From: Lumbricus terrestris
Lineage: Eukaryota; Annelida; Clitellata; Crassiclitellata; Lumbricidae
Length of the DNA: 64,000 bases
Assembly: GCA_949752735.1 (NCBI GenBank)
Contig: OX457043.1
Location: 42,538,587 to 42,602,586, forward strand
Direction: 5' to 3'
Below are positions 36,675 through 46,376 of the stretch, in pieces (the stretch's first letter is position 1; each line of letters opens with the position of its first letter). The position numbers and the translations under genes are program-made. The notes under the pieces are model-generated. The model was not told the DNA's origin. It searched no databases and saw only the letters and a list, made by a program, of their open reading frames with translations.

Positions 36675-37915
36675 CTGAAAAAAGAATCCAAATTCATTCC
36701 AAACAAAAACCAGCAAGTCAAACAGTGGCAAAACGCTGAGCCCACCTTCAAAGTGACAGTTTCCATATTTTACCAAAGATAAAATACCATAGATATCATT
36801 GCCAGACATAGTAAAAACATTGGTTTGAATAGTTAATATTTATCATTATGCAATATGCATCTATAGTATAAAGCACCACAATCTAATGACCATTGAAGCA
36901 TTCAATAGATATGACACTTGCAACTGTGAGTAAATGTCCTAACATAGTAACTGTCCAGAGAATGCTCGAACCATGCTCTTCACATAACATGGCAAGTGCT
37001 TTCGTCAATTGGCTATCATGACCCACACTAGCAATCATTCTGGCAGCCCGAAATTTTATCAGTCTGGCCACAAACGTTGAAAAGCACTCAGCTGTATTAA
37101 ATTTTAATATAATTGTCATTCATCAACAGTTCTAAATATGCACCTTGTCACCTTAGCCTACATGTACAACTAGATAATTACCCTGCACAGAGCACACTCA
37201 GGGCAATGGCAACCAATTTCCAAAAAAAAATTCATTTACTACAGTACTTAAAACAAACAAGCAAAATGTGAAGAAATTGCCTGGGAAGCTAACATAAGTT
37301 AACAATCTGAAAAGTAAACATAAATATATCTGACTGCTATTTATATAGCACCTTTATAAATCTCTCAAATGCATAAAATGCTCCCCTATCAATGATACAA
37401 CACAATAAAATGTACCATAATGTTCTGGCTGCAACAAAGCACATCTGCCTAGTTGATCCAGCAAACTGAAGACAACAATTGCTCTGCGCTGCAATTACCA
37501 TATATATTCTGCATTGTGCATCGTGCACTCAAAATTTTTTTAAATAAGCTTCTTATTCGTATGCTACATTCTGATTATGTGCCTTTGAATGTACATGCTA
37601 AAGTAGAATGTTGCTTGGAATTCAGAATGAGGTCTGCAGCTGAAAATTAAAGTTAATACTTACCTGCTTACTTACTTACTTACATCTGACGATCGAGTTC
37701 ATAATCTTTGAGGATAAGCAGCCTATGATTCTTCACTTCATAAGTTATGAAATAGTTTATGAACTGGTACTGAAGACATCATGGACTAGAGTAGTGGAGA
37801 AGGATCTGACAGCTGGAAATTTAAGTCTGCATGTATACCGCGAGCCAGAACGCACTAAGACAGAAAGAGAGAGAGACTTACAGACATATAAAGAATGCGG
37901 CGCAATGTAACGTAC

Positions 37916-38026
37916 CTTTTCAGATCGACGTAAATTTTCCACTTCTTGTACAACATGCTGGAATTCAACCTTGATCTGAGAAAGCCGGTGAAGCATCTCA
38001 CTTGGTTTGACAACTGGTTTCTTTTT
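37916..38026 (-). CDS. SKA2: SKA2 exon 3
   Basis: 37 codons after TTTCTTTTAG to GAAAAG|GTACG. It encodes KKKPVVKPSEMLHRLSQIKV and EFQHVVQEVENLRRSEK, matching the conserved linker plus LL..L..IK helix of SKA2, which forms the intertwined SKA coiled coil. Confidence 0.87.
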
Positions 38027-38149
38027 CTAAAAGAAATTAATGACAGTAAACAACATTTGATTGTTGAGAACAGCAATAGCGGTGAAGAATTAACGGTAAT
38101 TCTTAAAATGTGCTTGTAAGTTGCCGGTGGAACTGAGAACCTGACACAC

Positions 38150-38835
38150 GCAGTTACAAATTTAATAAGACCTTAAAACCATCGAGTCTGAACATTTGTG
38201 AAGCACTTCTTACAGCAGCTCTAGCTAAATATTCAGAAGCATTCGCAGTGTGACAGGCCCATGAAAAAAGAAGGTCTTCAAGCAGCAAAGAGATGCAGGT
38301 GAATTCCATCCCCAACCCTGCTACAAAATTCAGGGAAAAGGTCATTCCACGATGAGGGACCCACAATGGCAAAAGCCCGATTCTAGGTTAATGACGTTCG
38401 TAGCCGAGGTACAAATAGATCAAGGCGGTCAGTAGAACAAAGAAGGCTTGAAGATCGTTGAGAAAGTGGCTTACACATCAAGTCACTAACATCAAGTCAC
38501 AGCGGTATTTAGGCACTAAGATCTGCAGAAATTTAGTAATAAAGAGAAGTGCCTTGCATCTTATTCACGCTAAGATCGGGGGAGCCAGTGAAGGTCATGA
38601 ATCATGTATGACATGTCGTGGTATGTGAGCATCAAGGAAGTCAAGCAATAAGTCTAACAGGGCAGTATTTAAGACAGATTGCACATAAGACAGCAAACCT
38701 TAGGAAGCTCAATCAGTAGGATTTACAGAAGTCAATGCGTGTGGAGATAAAGGTATGTACCATGGTCATTAACACAATCTCCTAATTGCCCTTAGAAGTC
38801 GTCTCAGTTGGTAGTAAGAGGAGCGGGTCAGGAGA
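38150..38835 (-). mobile_element. L2/CR1-type LINE fragment filling SKA2 intron 2
   Basis: The minus strand carries RT C-terminal blocks with breaks: LTRSSYYQLRRL and IRRLC (compare LTRSSYFHLRRLRVIRR in 43597-45049), IHDLHWLPR, and a tail with CTGCGAATGCTTCTGAATAT and AAGTGCTTCACAAATG. It occupies about 0.7 of the 0.85 kb intron. Confidence 0.75.
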
Positions 38836-38879
38836 GCATCGCTTTCCAGATGCATTTTTTTGAAAGATCTGCTTCTCAC

Positions 38880-38978
38880 CTGATTCAACTGCTTTGCTTC
38901 TGCTGCCTCCTGCAACTTTTGGAATTCCGAATCCACCACAAGCGCAACATAATCCAATTCGGAATCCAAAGTCTTGAA
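38880..38978 (-). CDS. SKA2: SKA2 exon 2
   Basis: 33 codons after acceptor TTTTACTTTAAG (AG at 38980-38979) to CAG|GTGAGA (donor 38879). It encodes FKTLDSELDYVALVVDSEF and QKLQEAAEAKQLNQ, the first long SKA2 helix. A minus-strand LINE remnant begins about 45 bp downstream of the donor. Confidence 0.86.
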
Positions 38979-39699
38979 CTTAAAGTAAAAACCAGAAAGC
39001 CAATGTAACTTCAGTTCATCATAGCAGAAAAATGATTAACAAGTATGCAGAAAATTGGATCATTCTCTATTCCCCGCATAGATGTATAAGATATGCAAAA
39101 GCATTTTTCGACACTCACAATTTATGAGGCTACACACTAGGCCGTTTCACCAATGTTAGGCAAAAAAATTATTTTTCATTTCATATTGGGCTAGACCCTA
39201 GTTTGGTGCCGTTTGGGATCAGGAGCATTAGTGCAAAATTATAGGCATATACAATGAGTTTTAGTGACACCTCAGGACATGCAAAGTTTTTGTAAAATGA
39301 CGAAAACGGCATTTTTACTGTCAAATAACATTTAATGTTAATTTTTATTTGAACTGGTCAAAATATTTGAGTGAAATAGTGCATAGGTCATGTCACACTA
39401 CTATTCAGTGTTCACAGTAATGTAGGTAAAGATTAGAATGTGTCTTGTCAGCTCTGTACTTTTTCTTAAGTGAAGTCGTCATGAGACGTCGATCATATTC
39501 GGCTATCTGAAAAACACGCTGCTGCTGAGCACAATAATTGAAGTCCATTGCAACTAGACAGCATGTGCCTCAGAGTCATTGATAACTTTTATGCTTGCCA
39601 CCTTATGCTTGGCATCAACCTAGGCAGGGCTGGAAGGCCAAATAATTTGATCATCTGTAAGAAAATGTGGATCAATTTTACCCGGTAAGTGCAGTGAAC

Positions 39700-41520
39700 A
39701 GCTGCATAGATCTTTTAGTGACAGAATCCAATTAGTCTATTCCTGGAATTATTCAATTGACTTTGAAATAAACCCTTCTGACATCTGTTTTCATCTGTGG
39801 TCTCTTCAGAACAGCAATCATCACATCTTTCTTCCCTATTCCAGACACAATCAGAAGCAATGCAAGACCAATCAAATCCTCCCTAATATACCACAGATGC
39901 TGTCTCATTTTCTTCAGTGTAATGTCTGCCACTTGACTGTCATCCTTGCCAAATTACTCCAAAGTATGGAGGCGACAGAGGTCATTATATGGAACGTCTG
40001 AACTGTTTGGAGCAGTTAACCAGGCCTTCACATTGGTGTTAATGGCGAGCAGACAGGGTGGGTCGAAGAGCCTTTGGCTCTTGTGCTGTAGGTTTGAATT
40101 GTTCATGAACAAGTACATTTTTGAACAGCAAATTTCCTTCGCCATCCATCTGGCACGGTGAAATGCTCCTGGAGGGCTGAAATGTGCTTGATCATTACAC
40201 AGTGACATTTGCACCCAGTATCTAGTTCCATTTTTATGAACTTGAGGCAATCCTGACACGGTTGAATATCTCGGCTGAGTTGAGTCTGAAGGAAGCCTAT
40301 AATTGTCCTCCCTCTTCTGGTCAAGCTACCAAAACTTACCACTTGTGAGATCAGATTTGCTCCAATGGCTACAGCATACAGTGTGAACATTGTATTTGCT
40401 AACTGTCAACGAAATTCCACTATTATTTGAATCGAGTAAGCTTATGCGCCTGTGAATAAGCTGGTTCCCGCGACTTGGCTTTTGTGGGCGCTGTAGAAGT
40501 CTCGAGATTACAATTACATATTGCTGCAATCTGTGGCCTGGAAGACTTGAAATATTGTTTGACAACTGCAGCTGAAACAAGTTCTAAGATATGATGCCGG
40601 CAGTGACAGTGGACATTTGTCAAATGCCTGCTGAATGACTATAATGGCACCGGTTTGAACACCATGCAGTGTTTAAGCGGGTTGTATCCGAACAAAGACC
40701 TGCAAGCCAGTCTGGTACATCTTTCCAGTCTTGTCATGTTTGGATCACAGTATTTTCCATAAGTTCACCAGAACCAGTAGGGCTCACTAGGAGTTCAAGA
40801 ATGGCCAACAATTTATCAACATTCATTCTACATAGAACAATTGTCATCCTGTCAACCAGGTCCTTATCAGGGTCTGGTAGTAACTTTCTGTCAAAATGAG
40901 CAATCGATGGTCTACCTGGCACGTATTTGGCATGTATCTAGAATTTCCTAACTCTTTTCCATGCTCTCCAGATAGAACTAGTTGACAGTGTCATTTCCTC
41001 AACGTCAATGCCAAGAGCAAGTAAGAGCTGGAGCAACAATGTGTATTGCTTCTCATGGTGCAGCTTTTGTGCGACCAAGGATTGCCGCAGACAGTGGATC
41101 ATCAGTGAGGTGTCATATTTTGAGTGTAGTTAACATCGCAGTTTGATGAGTTTGTATTGTTATCCATGGAGTCACTAGAGTGTTTGTTTTCAGCAGCAAG
41201 TCTTGTGTCAATGATATACGTTTGCTAATTAGCGGTTCTTAATCGTCAGTGTCATCCTTGTATTCTGTCAGTGTAGCTGACTTTGTATCACCTTTTGCTT
41301 TCATTGCCTTTTTGATGCGAAAGATTTCTTCAAACTTCCTCTGTATTGCGTTTCTCTTCACATTCTTTGAATGCTAGAGACTGACTACCTGTTGTCATTT
41401 TCCTCTCTTCTCTCAGGTGTTGTAGAAAAATCCTGTCCTGTTGAATTTTTATCAGTCTCTTGCAATCCGCATTGTCATTCCATTTCTTAGATTGTCATTC
41501 CAACTCGAGAGTCGAGACAT
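39700..41520 (-). pseudogene. Broken ORF of an unclassified repetitive protein family
   Basis: The readable minus-strand stretch FSPPGAFHRARWMAKEIC is followed by KMYLF and, later, NVKAWLTAPNSSDVPYNDL and a helix-rich part near DPDKDLVDRMTIVLCRMNV. Several stops and frameshifts separate the blocks. From memory, the PGAFHRARWMAK block recurs in uncharacterised multicopy invertebrate proteins; its enzymatic role is not known to me. No DDE motif is evident. Confidence 0.5.
40425..40530 (+). mobile_element. LINE tail nested in the long-inverted-repeat element
   Basis: GCGCCTGTGAATAAGCTGGT, then GCGACTTGGCTTTTGTGGGC and GAAGTCTCGAGATTAC: the same 3' end as the minus-strand LINE at 45340. Confidence 0.75.
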
Positions 41521-42903
41521 CCATCAAAGATGATAAGACTTAATTTAATATTCTTTGAAATACATTGTGCAATGTGCATCTTAAATGCAAGTAAGTAAAG
41601 AAAATAAATAGTCTCTTACACCGTGTCTGATTGTCTGCCACTCACAGTACAAAATAATGTATTTTTATGTACGGAAATGAAGGTAAATTCACAATGATTG
41701 ATTACAGAATACAGAACTCTACTGAGGTGTCACTAAACAGTGGAATAATCTCATGAAAATTTAAGGAGTTATTTACAACACCAAACGGCATCACTTAAAC
41801 ATCTAGCCACTTAAGTTTTCAAAAATAATTTTTTTTGAAACACTCTACTACACACGCAGCAAGAAAATTTAAATGAGGTATCATTTTAACATATATATAT
41901 AATTAATTATATATTATATATATATATATAATTATAAATTTATTCGCCCATTGCAGCATTGTTCCCAGTCGACCAGTGTTTAAAGTGTGGAAAAATAAGT
42001 GGCTGGACGCCCCCTTCCTTTCCAAAAGAAGTGTCTGAACGCCCCTTACGTTTCCAGACTGTGCTCGCTAAATTCCTCAATTCTTTGTGATGGATTACAG
42101 GATTGCAGACTTCCCAGTGTATTTACATACATGTATACAGTCAATATCTGTCTTAGGAAATATGGCGCTAATATTAAAATTAAGAACTTAGTCAAACACA
42201 TACAACGAGAGTTGTATAGTCTCAAGACAGTATCTCAGTCTCGAGACGTCTCAAGTTGCTTAAAATTAGCATTTATTCTGAATGTGTCAGGACTGCTCTG
42301 TGGCATAATTACCGAAAGCCTCAGTCTTGGTTCTTAAATAGTCTCAAACCTTGTGTCTCGTCTCTATTGTGTCGGCACTAATGTCTCGGTCTCGAAGTTT
42401 ACTGCCCTGCATTCAAGCGTGCCCTCCCCATTCCCCTACCTTCCACACCATTTAAACTATAAACATCATCTACCCTAGCCGTCTGACTGACTGTCTGGCC
42501 TTAGGTGAAAGGGACACAATGCCCTGTATCAGACTGGCTTTAGGGTTCTTTCCAATAGAGCGTACTAATTGTTTTCCAACCTACGTGATTTGGGCATATA
42601 AATATATACAGACGTTGGAATCTTCGTTTTAAGTTGGTACATACGGAGTGTGGGACACGAAGATGGAATTTGAGGGTAAGTGCAATTATTTTCATTTAGT
42701 TTTAGCGGTCAGAAAATACAATAACTAGGGTCTTTATGTATGCCTGATAAAGAAACACTGAACCGGAATGGTGTTTACGTAATGGAACTGTTTTCGTGTT
42801 GCTGTGTTTACCGAGGTCCGACTCTCCGGATCGTATTTTGACCCGACCTATCGAGGTGAGGGTACCCATTGAATACTTCACTCGAATCGTGCATACCCTT
42901 ACC

Positions 42904-43185
42904 GGTAAAGACGCACACTGGATGCCCATACTCCAAACAATATGGCTGCCAACGAATGCAATATAATTAGAGCACAGCGACCTATCCTATCGACGGAATC
43001 TCAACATGCAAAGCGCTCAGCAGAATGACTGCACTAACCCTAAAACTAACCCTAACCGACCCTCACGACGCCTAACCTGAGCCCTAACCGACCCTGACGC
43101 GATAAATAGTCGCTGCGCTCTAATTATATTGCATTCGTTGGCAGCCATATTTTTGGAGTACGGGCATCCAGTGTGCGTATTTACC
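42904..43185. mobile_element. MITE with ~80-bp inverted repeats and perfect 8-bp target duplication
   Basis: The left arm 42904-42983 (GGTAAAGACGCACACTGG...) and the complement of the right arm 43107-43185 (GGTAAATACGCACACTGG...) differ at only a few positions. The arms contain ATATGGCTGCCAACGAATGC. Direct repeats CCCTTACC lie at 42896-42903 and 43186-43193. The centre (43021-43098) is a CCCTAA-rich block also found inside the hAT element at 34402-34482. Confidence 0.9.
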
Positions 43186-43424
43186 CCCTTACCCTTCGTA
43201 TTTGTGGGGTGCTGTATAAATTACGATTATGACACCCGAAGAAACTGTTTTCTTATTTCTGATGAATTCGTTTAAATCTCCCGCCCCCTATCATGCCTAA
43301 ACAGTGGCAATAAGCAGTTAATCTAATTACGTGACTCAAACTCTAAACGCATAGTGTCACCAAAACAGAAATATTTATTATAAGTATAACTACCCTATTT
43401 TCTAGTTCTAAATTAATTTCATAC

Positions 43425-43457
43425 CAGGTTTTCAACTGCTTCTATTTGTTCCACCAT
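43425..43457 (-). CDS. SKA2: SKA2 exon 1 (start codon)
   Basis: 33 nt, 11 codons: MVEQIEAVENL, then donor GTATGA at 43424. The pattern (acidic N-terminus, VExL just before FxxxxSxLDY of exon 2) fits SKA2 starts. The exon is tiny, so its call rests on the in-phase join and this pattern. Positions 43433-43445 are repeated exactly at 45049-45061, at the far end of the neighbouring LINE. Confidence 0.75.
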
Positions 43458-43596
43458 TATTGGTCGAAGCTTTTCGCATGTAATCCACACACAGATGATG
43501 GATCACCTGCTGACGCAGATTTCATGCACTTCCGGTTACGTCATAACAATTTACCGTGTTTCAGTAACTGTACCGATCATCGAGGATCTTTTGCCT

Positions 43597-45049
43597 TTAG
43601 TATTGTATTGTATTGTATTTAAACATTTATAAAGCGCCTCTAGTAGGGTAAACCGTTCAGAGGCGCTCCCAGTGCGCAAGGCCCCGCGAGAAGAAGCAGG
43701 TTTTGAGAAGAGACAGGGCAGAGGAGAGACTGACAGACAGAAGAGTTGAGCGAACAGAAGGAGAAAGAGAATTCCAGAGAGAAGGACCAATTGAGACAAA
43801 AGACCGAGACTGAGCCATAGAAGTTCTAGACCGGGGAACCAATAGGTCAAGTCTGTTGGATGAGCGAAGTGGACGGTGGGAGGAAGCTGAGTGAGGACGA
43901 AGTAAGGTTTTAGTCAGATATTTTGGGGCAAGACCCCGTTGAGACTTTAGGATCAGAGTGAGGATCTTGAACTGTGTGCGAGCACGTAGAGGAAGCCAAT
44001 GAAGTTCATCAAACATAAAGGTAGAGATGTGAGAGTACTTGGGAAGGCGGGCAATCAATCTAGCAGCTGAGTTGAGAACTGACTGAATCGGTGAAAGTCG
44101 AACTTTAGGAAGACCAATGAGAAGAGAATTGCAATAGTCAATACGAGAGCATATGAAAGCATGAACTAAGGTAGTGAAGATGGAGGAGGAGACAGAGCGA
44201 CGAATGACTCTGAGGCGTCTTAAATGAAAATATGATGAGCGTGTCAGATTGGAAATATGCTCAGTAAAGGTAAGTGAGCTATCAAGTACTACACCCAGAT
44301 CCCGCACACTTGAAGAGAAGGAAAACAATGGGAATTTTGCAGAGAGAAGAATAAGATCAAGCTTATGGAGCTGCTGAGGAGTACCTAACCAGATAAATTG
44401 AGTCTTTGAAGTATTAAGAGAAAGGCGATTAGAAGACATCCAAGAGTGGAGATGATTAGTGAGAGATTCAATAAGCCCAACCAGAAGCAGCTGGGAAGAG
44501 GGGGGACCATGGACAAATGCCTGGACGTCATCAGCAAAGAGATGGCCAGCAGCACTACAGATCGGAAAAAGAGAAGAAATGTCAGCTGTGTAAAGAATAA
44601 ATAGGAGAGGCCCAAGAACTGAACCTTGAGGAACACCCAGATTAACATCAACCCATTTGGTTCGAGAGTCACCAGAATGATATAATCATTTGGGTTCTTT
44701 CAGAAAGGTACGACTGAAACCAAGATAAGGGCAGGCCCTTAACGCCATAGGAGGTTTCAAGACGCTTGAGAAGGATATCGTGATCAACCATATCAAAGGC
44801 TGAAGAGACATCATAGAGAGCCAATAGGGTGAGCTCAGACCTATCAACGGCAGAATAGATTTCAGAAAGAAGAGAAAGGAGAGCAGTCTCGGTGGAATGG
44901 TGGGCCCTAAAACCAGATTGATTTGCAGGAAGGAGACCAGATTGCTCAAGGTAGGGTAGAAACTGCAGAGAGACGAGACGTTCAAGTGTCTTAGAAAGAA
45001 AGGAGAGATTGGAGATAGGCCGATAATTTTGGCAGAGGTTGTGTCATGC
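43597..45049 (-). mobile_element. L2/CR1-type LINE, 5' truncated, RT pseudogene
   Basis: Minus strand: NYRPISNLSFLSK and related RT fingers (near 45030), a SAFDMVDHDILL palm block (near 44800), then 260 open codons (44439-43660) with the thumb and C-terminus (SLNTSKTQF, FSSSVRDLGVVLDSSL, YCNSLLIGLP, LHWLPLRARTQFKI, GPSLWNSL). Frameshifts near 44680 and 44390 break the frame. The 3' tail GGGAGCGCCTCTGAACGG, GAGGCGCTTTATAAATG and ACAATACAAT ends about 140 bp upstream of the SKA2 start codon, in the same orientation. No endonuclease domain remains. Confidence 0.85.
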
Positions 45050-46376
45050 AACTGCTTCTATCAAGGTCTATGTGAAACTACAGGTGCGGAGGTGCTCCAC
45101 TGCTCCTGCTGTTTCGGTTCCAGACTCCAGTGATGTACAATCCTCTGACTGAAAATGTTTTCAAAGCGTTAGTCTAGCGCAGCAATGCTAATTAAGCTTA
45201 GGGAACCAGTAGGCCTATATGTTCTCGAGCGCTGCGCCGTGTCAGAGACCGACCTCTAGTGGATGTGTAGTCCAGTCCCGAAATAAATCAAGCGAGGATG
45301 CAGAGCAGCTGCTAATGGTGACGATTGTATTAATTTGAACTATAGTAATCGTAATCTCGAGACTTCTACAGCGCCCACAAAAGCCAAGTCGCGGGAACCA
45401 GCTTATTCACAGGCGCTCAATCAAAACAAAATCGATAGGCAGCGGGTCAAGTCCGGAGAGTCAGGCAGGCAGATAGATGGACGGCTAAGGTGGGTGATGT
45501 TTAGAGTTGAAATGGCGAGGGATGTGAGGAGAAGAGGAATAATGAGGATAGGATTTTTGAAAGAGCAATGTTTTCAGTTTTGAGTGAAAGACCTGTGGGG
45601 AGATAGCGATCGCGAGAGGTGGAGTTTTGGTGAGTTCGTATGATGAGTCGGAAGTTTGCCGAAGTGCTGGCGGAAGTTTGTTCCAGAGAGGTGGAACGGC
45701 AATATGGCTATGGAGCGGTTTGCGAATTTCATTGATGAAGTGATGGGAGGGCGAAGCATTGTAAGGGAGGATGAGGAGCGTGTTGAACGAGGTGGCTGGA
45801 TGGCGAACAACTGACGAAGGTAGAACGGCTATCCCAACCAGATTGAAGTGTATTGTAAGTGAGTGAGAGGGCTTTGTATTCGATGCGTTCAGATATTTTG
45901 AGCCAGTGAAGTGATTTCAGGACAGGATCGAGTGATGTACGTGGTGACGTTTGGGGGGTTTCGTCACTGCACGGGCGAGGGCATTCTGGACAGCTTGGAG
46001 GCGGTTAATTTGGGTTACATCAATGTTTAGGAAGAGAGAGTTGCAGTAATCAAGTTTCGCATGAACTATGGATGTGGCTATTGTGGATGCAGTTTTAAAG
46101 TCGAGCAAAGGTCGGATTCTGCGGAGATCTCGTATGTGCATGAAAAAAGTGCGGGAAAGTTGGGTTATGTGGTCGGAGAAGTTATAAGATGCTGGTCAAA
46201 GATTATACCTAGGTTTCGAACAGGAGAATTTGCGGAGAAAGTGTGGTTGGAAGAAGAGTCATTGTTGAAGGAAATGGAGGGATCTGGAATTTTCTTGAGT
46301 TGTTCTCTGAGGCCTATTAGTATAAATTCCGTCTTGGAGGGGTTAAGGCAGAGGAGATTTGAGGTCATCCAAGAGG

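Larger units (their letters stand above)
39132..41845. mobile_element. Decayed element with long diverged inverted repeats (unclassified)
   Basis: The left arm (about 39132-39290) and the complement of the right arm (about 41690-41845) share, in order, GTTTCA, AAAAAAATTATTTTT, GGCTAGA, TGCCGTTTGG and TAGTGACACCTCAG. Between them lies a broken minus-strand coding region (39700-41520). It sits in SKA2 intron 1, and a LINE tail (40425-40530) has inserted in it. The exact termini and target duplication are not resolved. Confidence 0.6.
33966..43457 (-). other. SKA2: SKA2 gene (five coding exons, complete CDS)
   Basis: Five minus-strand exons (43425-43457, 38880-38978, 37916-38026, 36594-36674, 33966-34115), all joined in phase 0 at canonical GT/AG sites, give 157 residues. 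The protein has the SKA2 architecture: a short helix, FKTLDSELDYVALVVDSEF (compare the family's FQKxxSDLDYI), an NP/KP-S-x-LL linker and a long coiled-coil helix. Human SKA2 is about 121 residues, and the extra length here is a polar C-terminal tail. SKA2 works with SKA1 and SKA3 in the outer-kinetochore SKA complex, which couples kinetochores to depolymerising microtubule ends. Introns are about 4.4, 0.85, 1.2 and 2.5 kb, several dominated by transposable elements. Confidence 0.86.
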
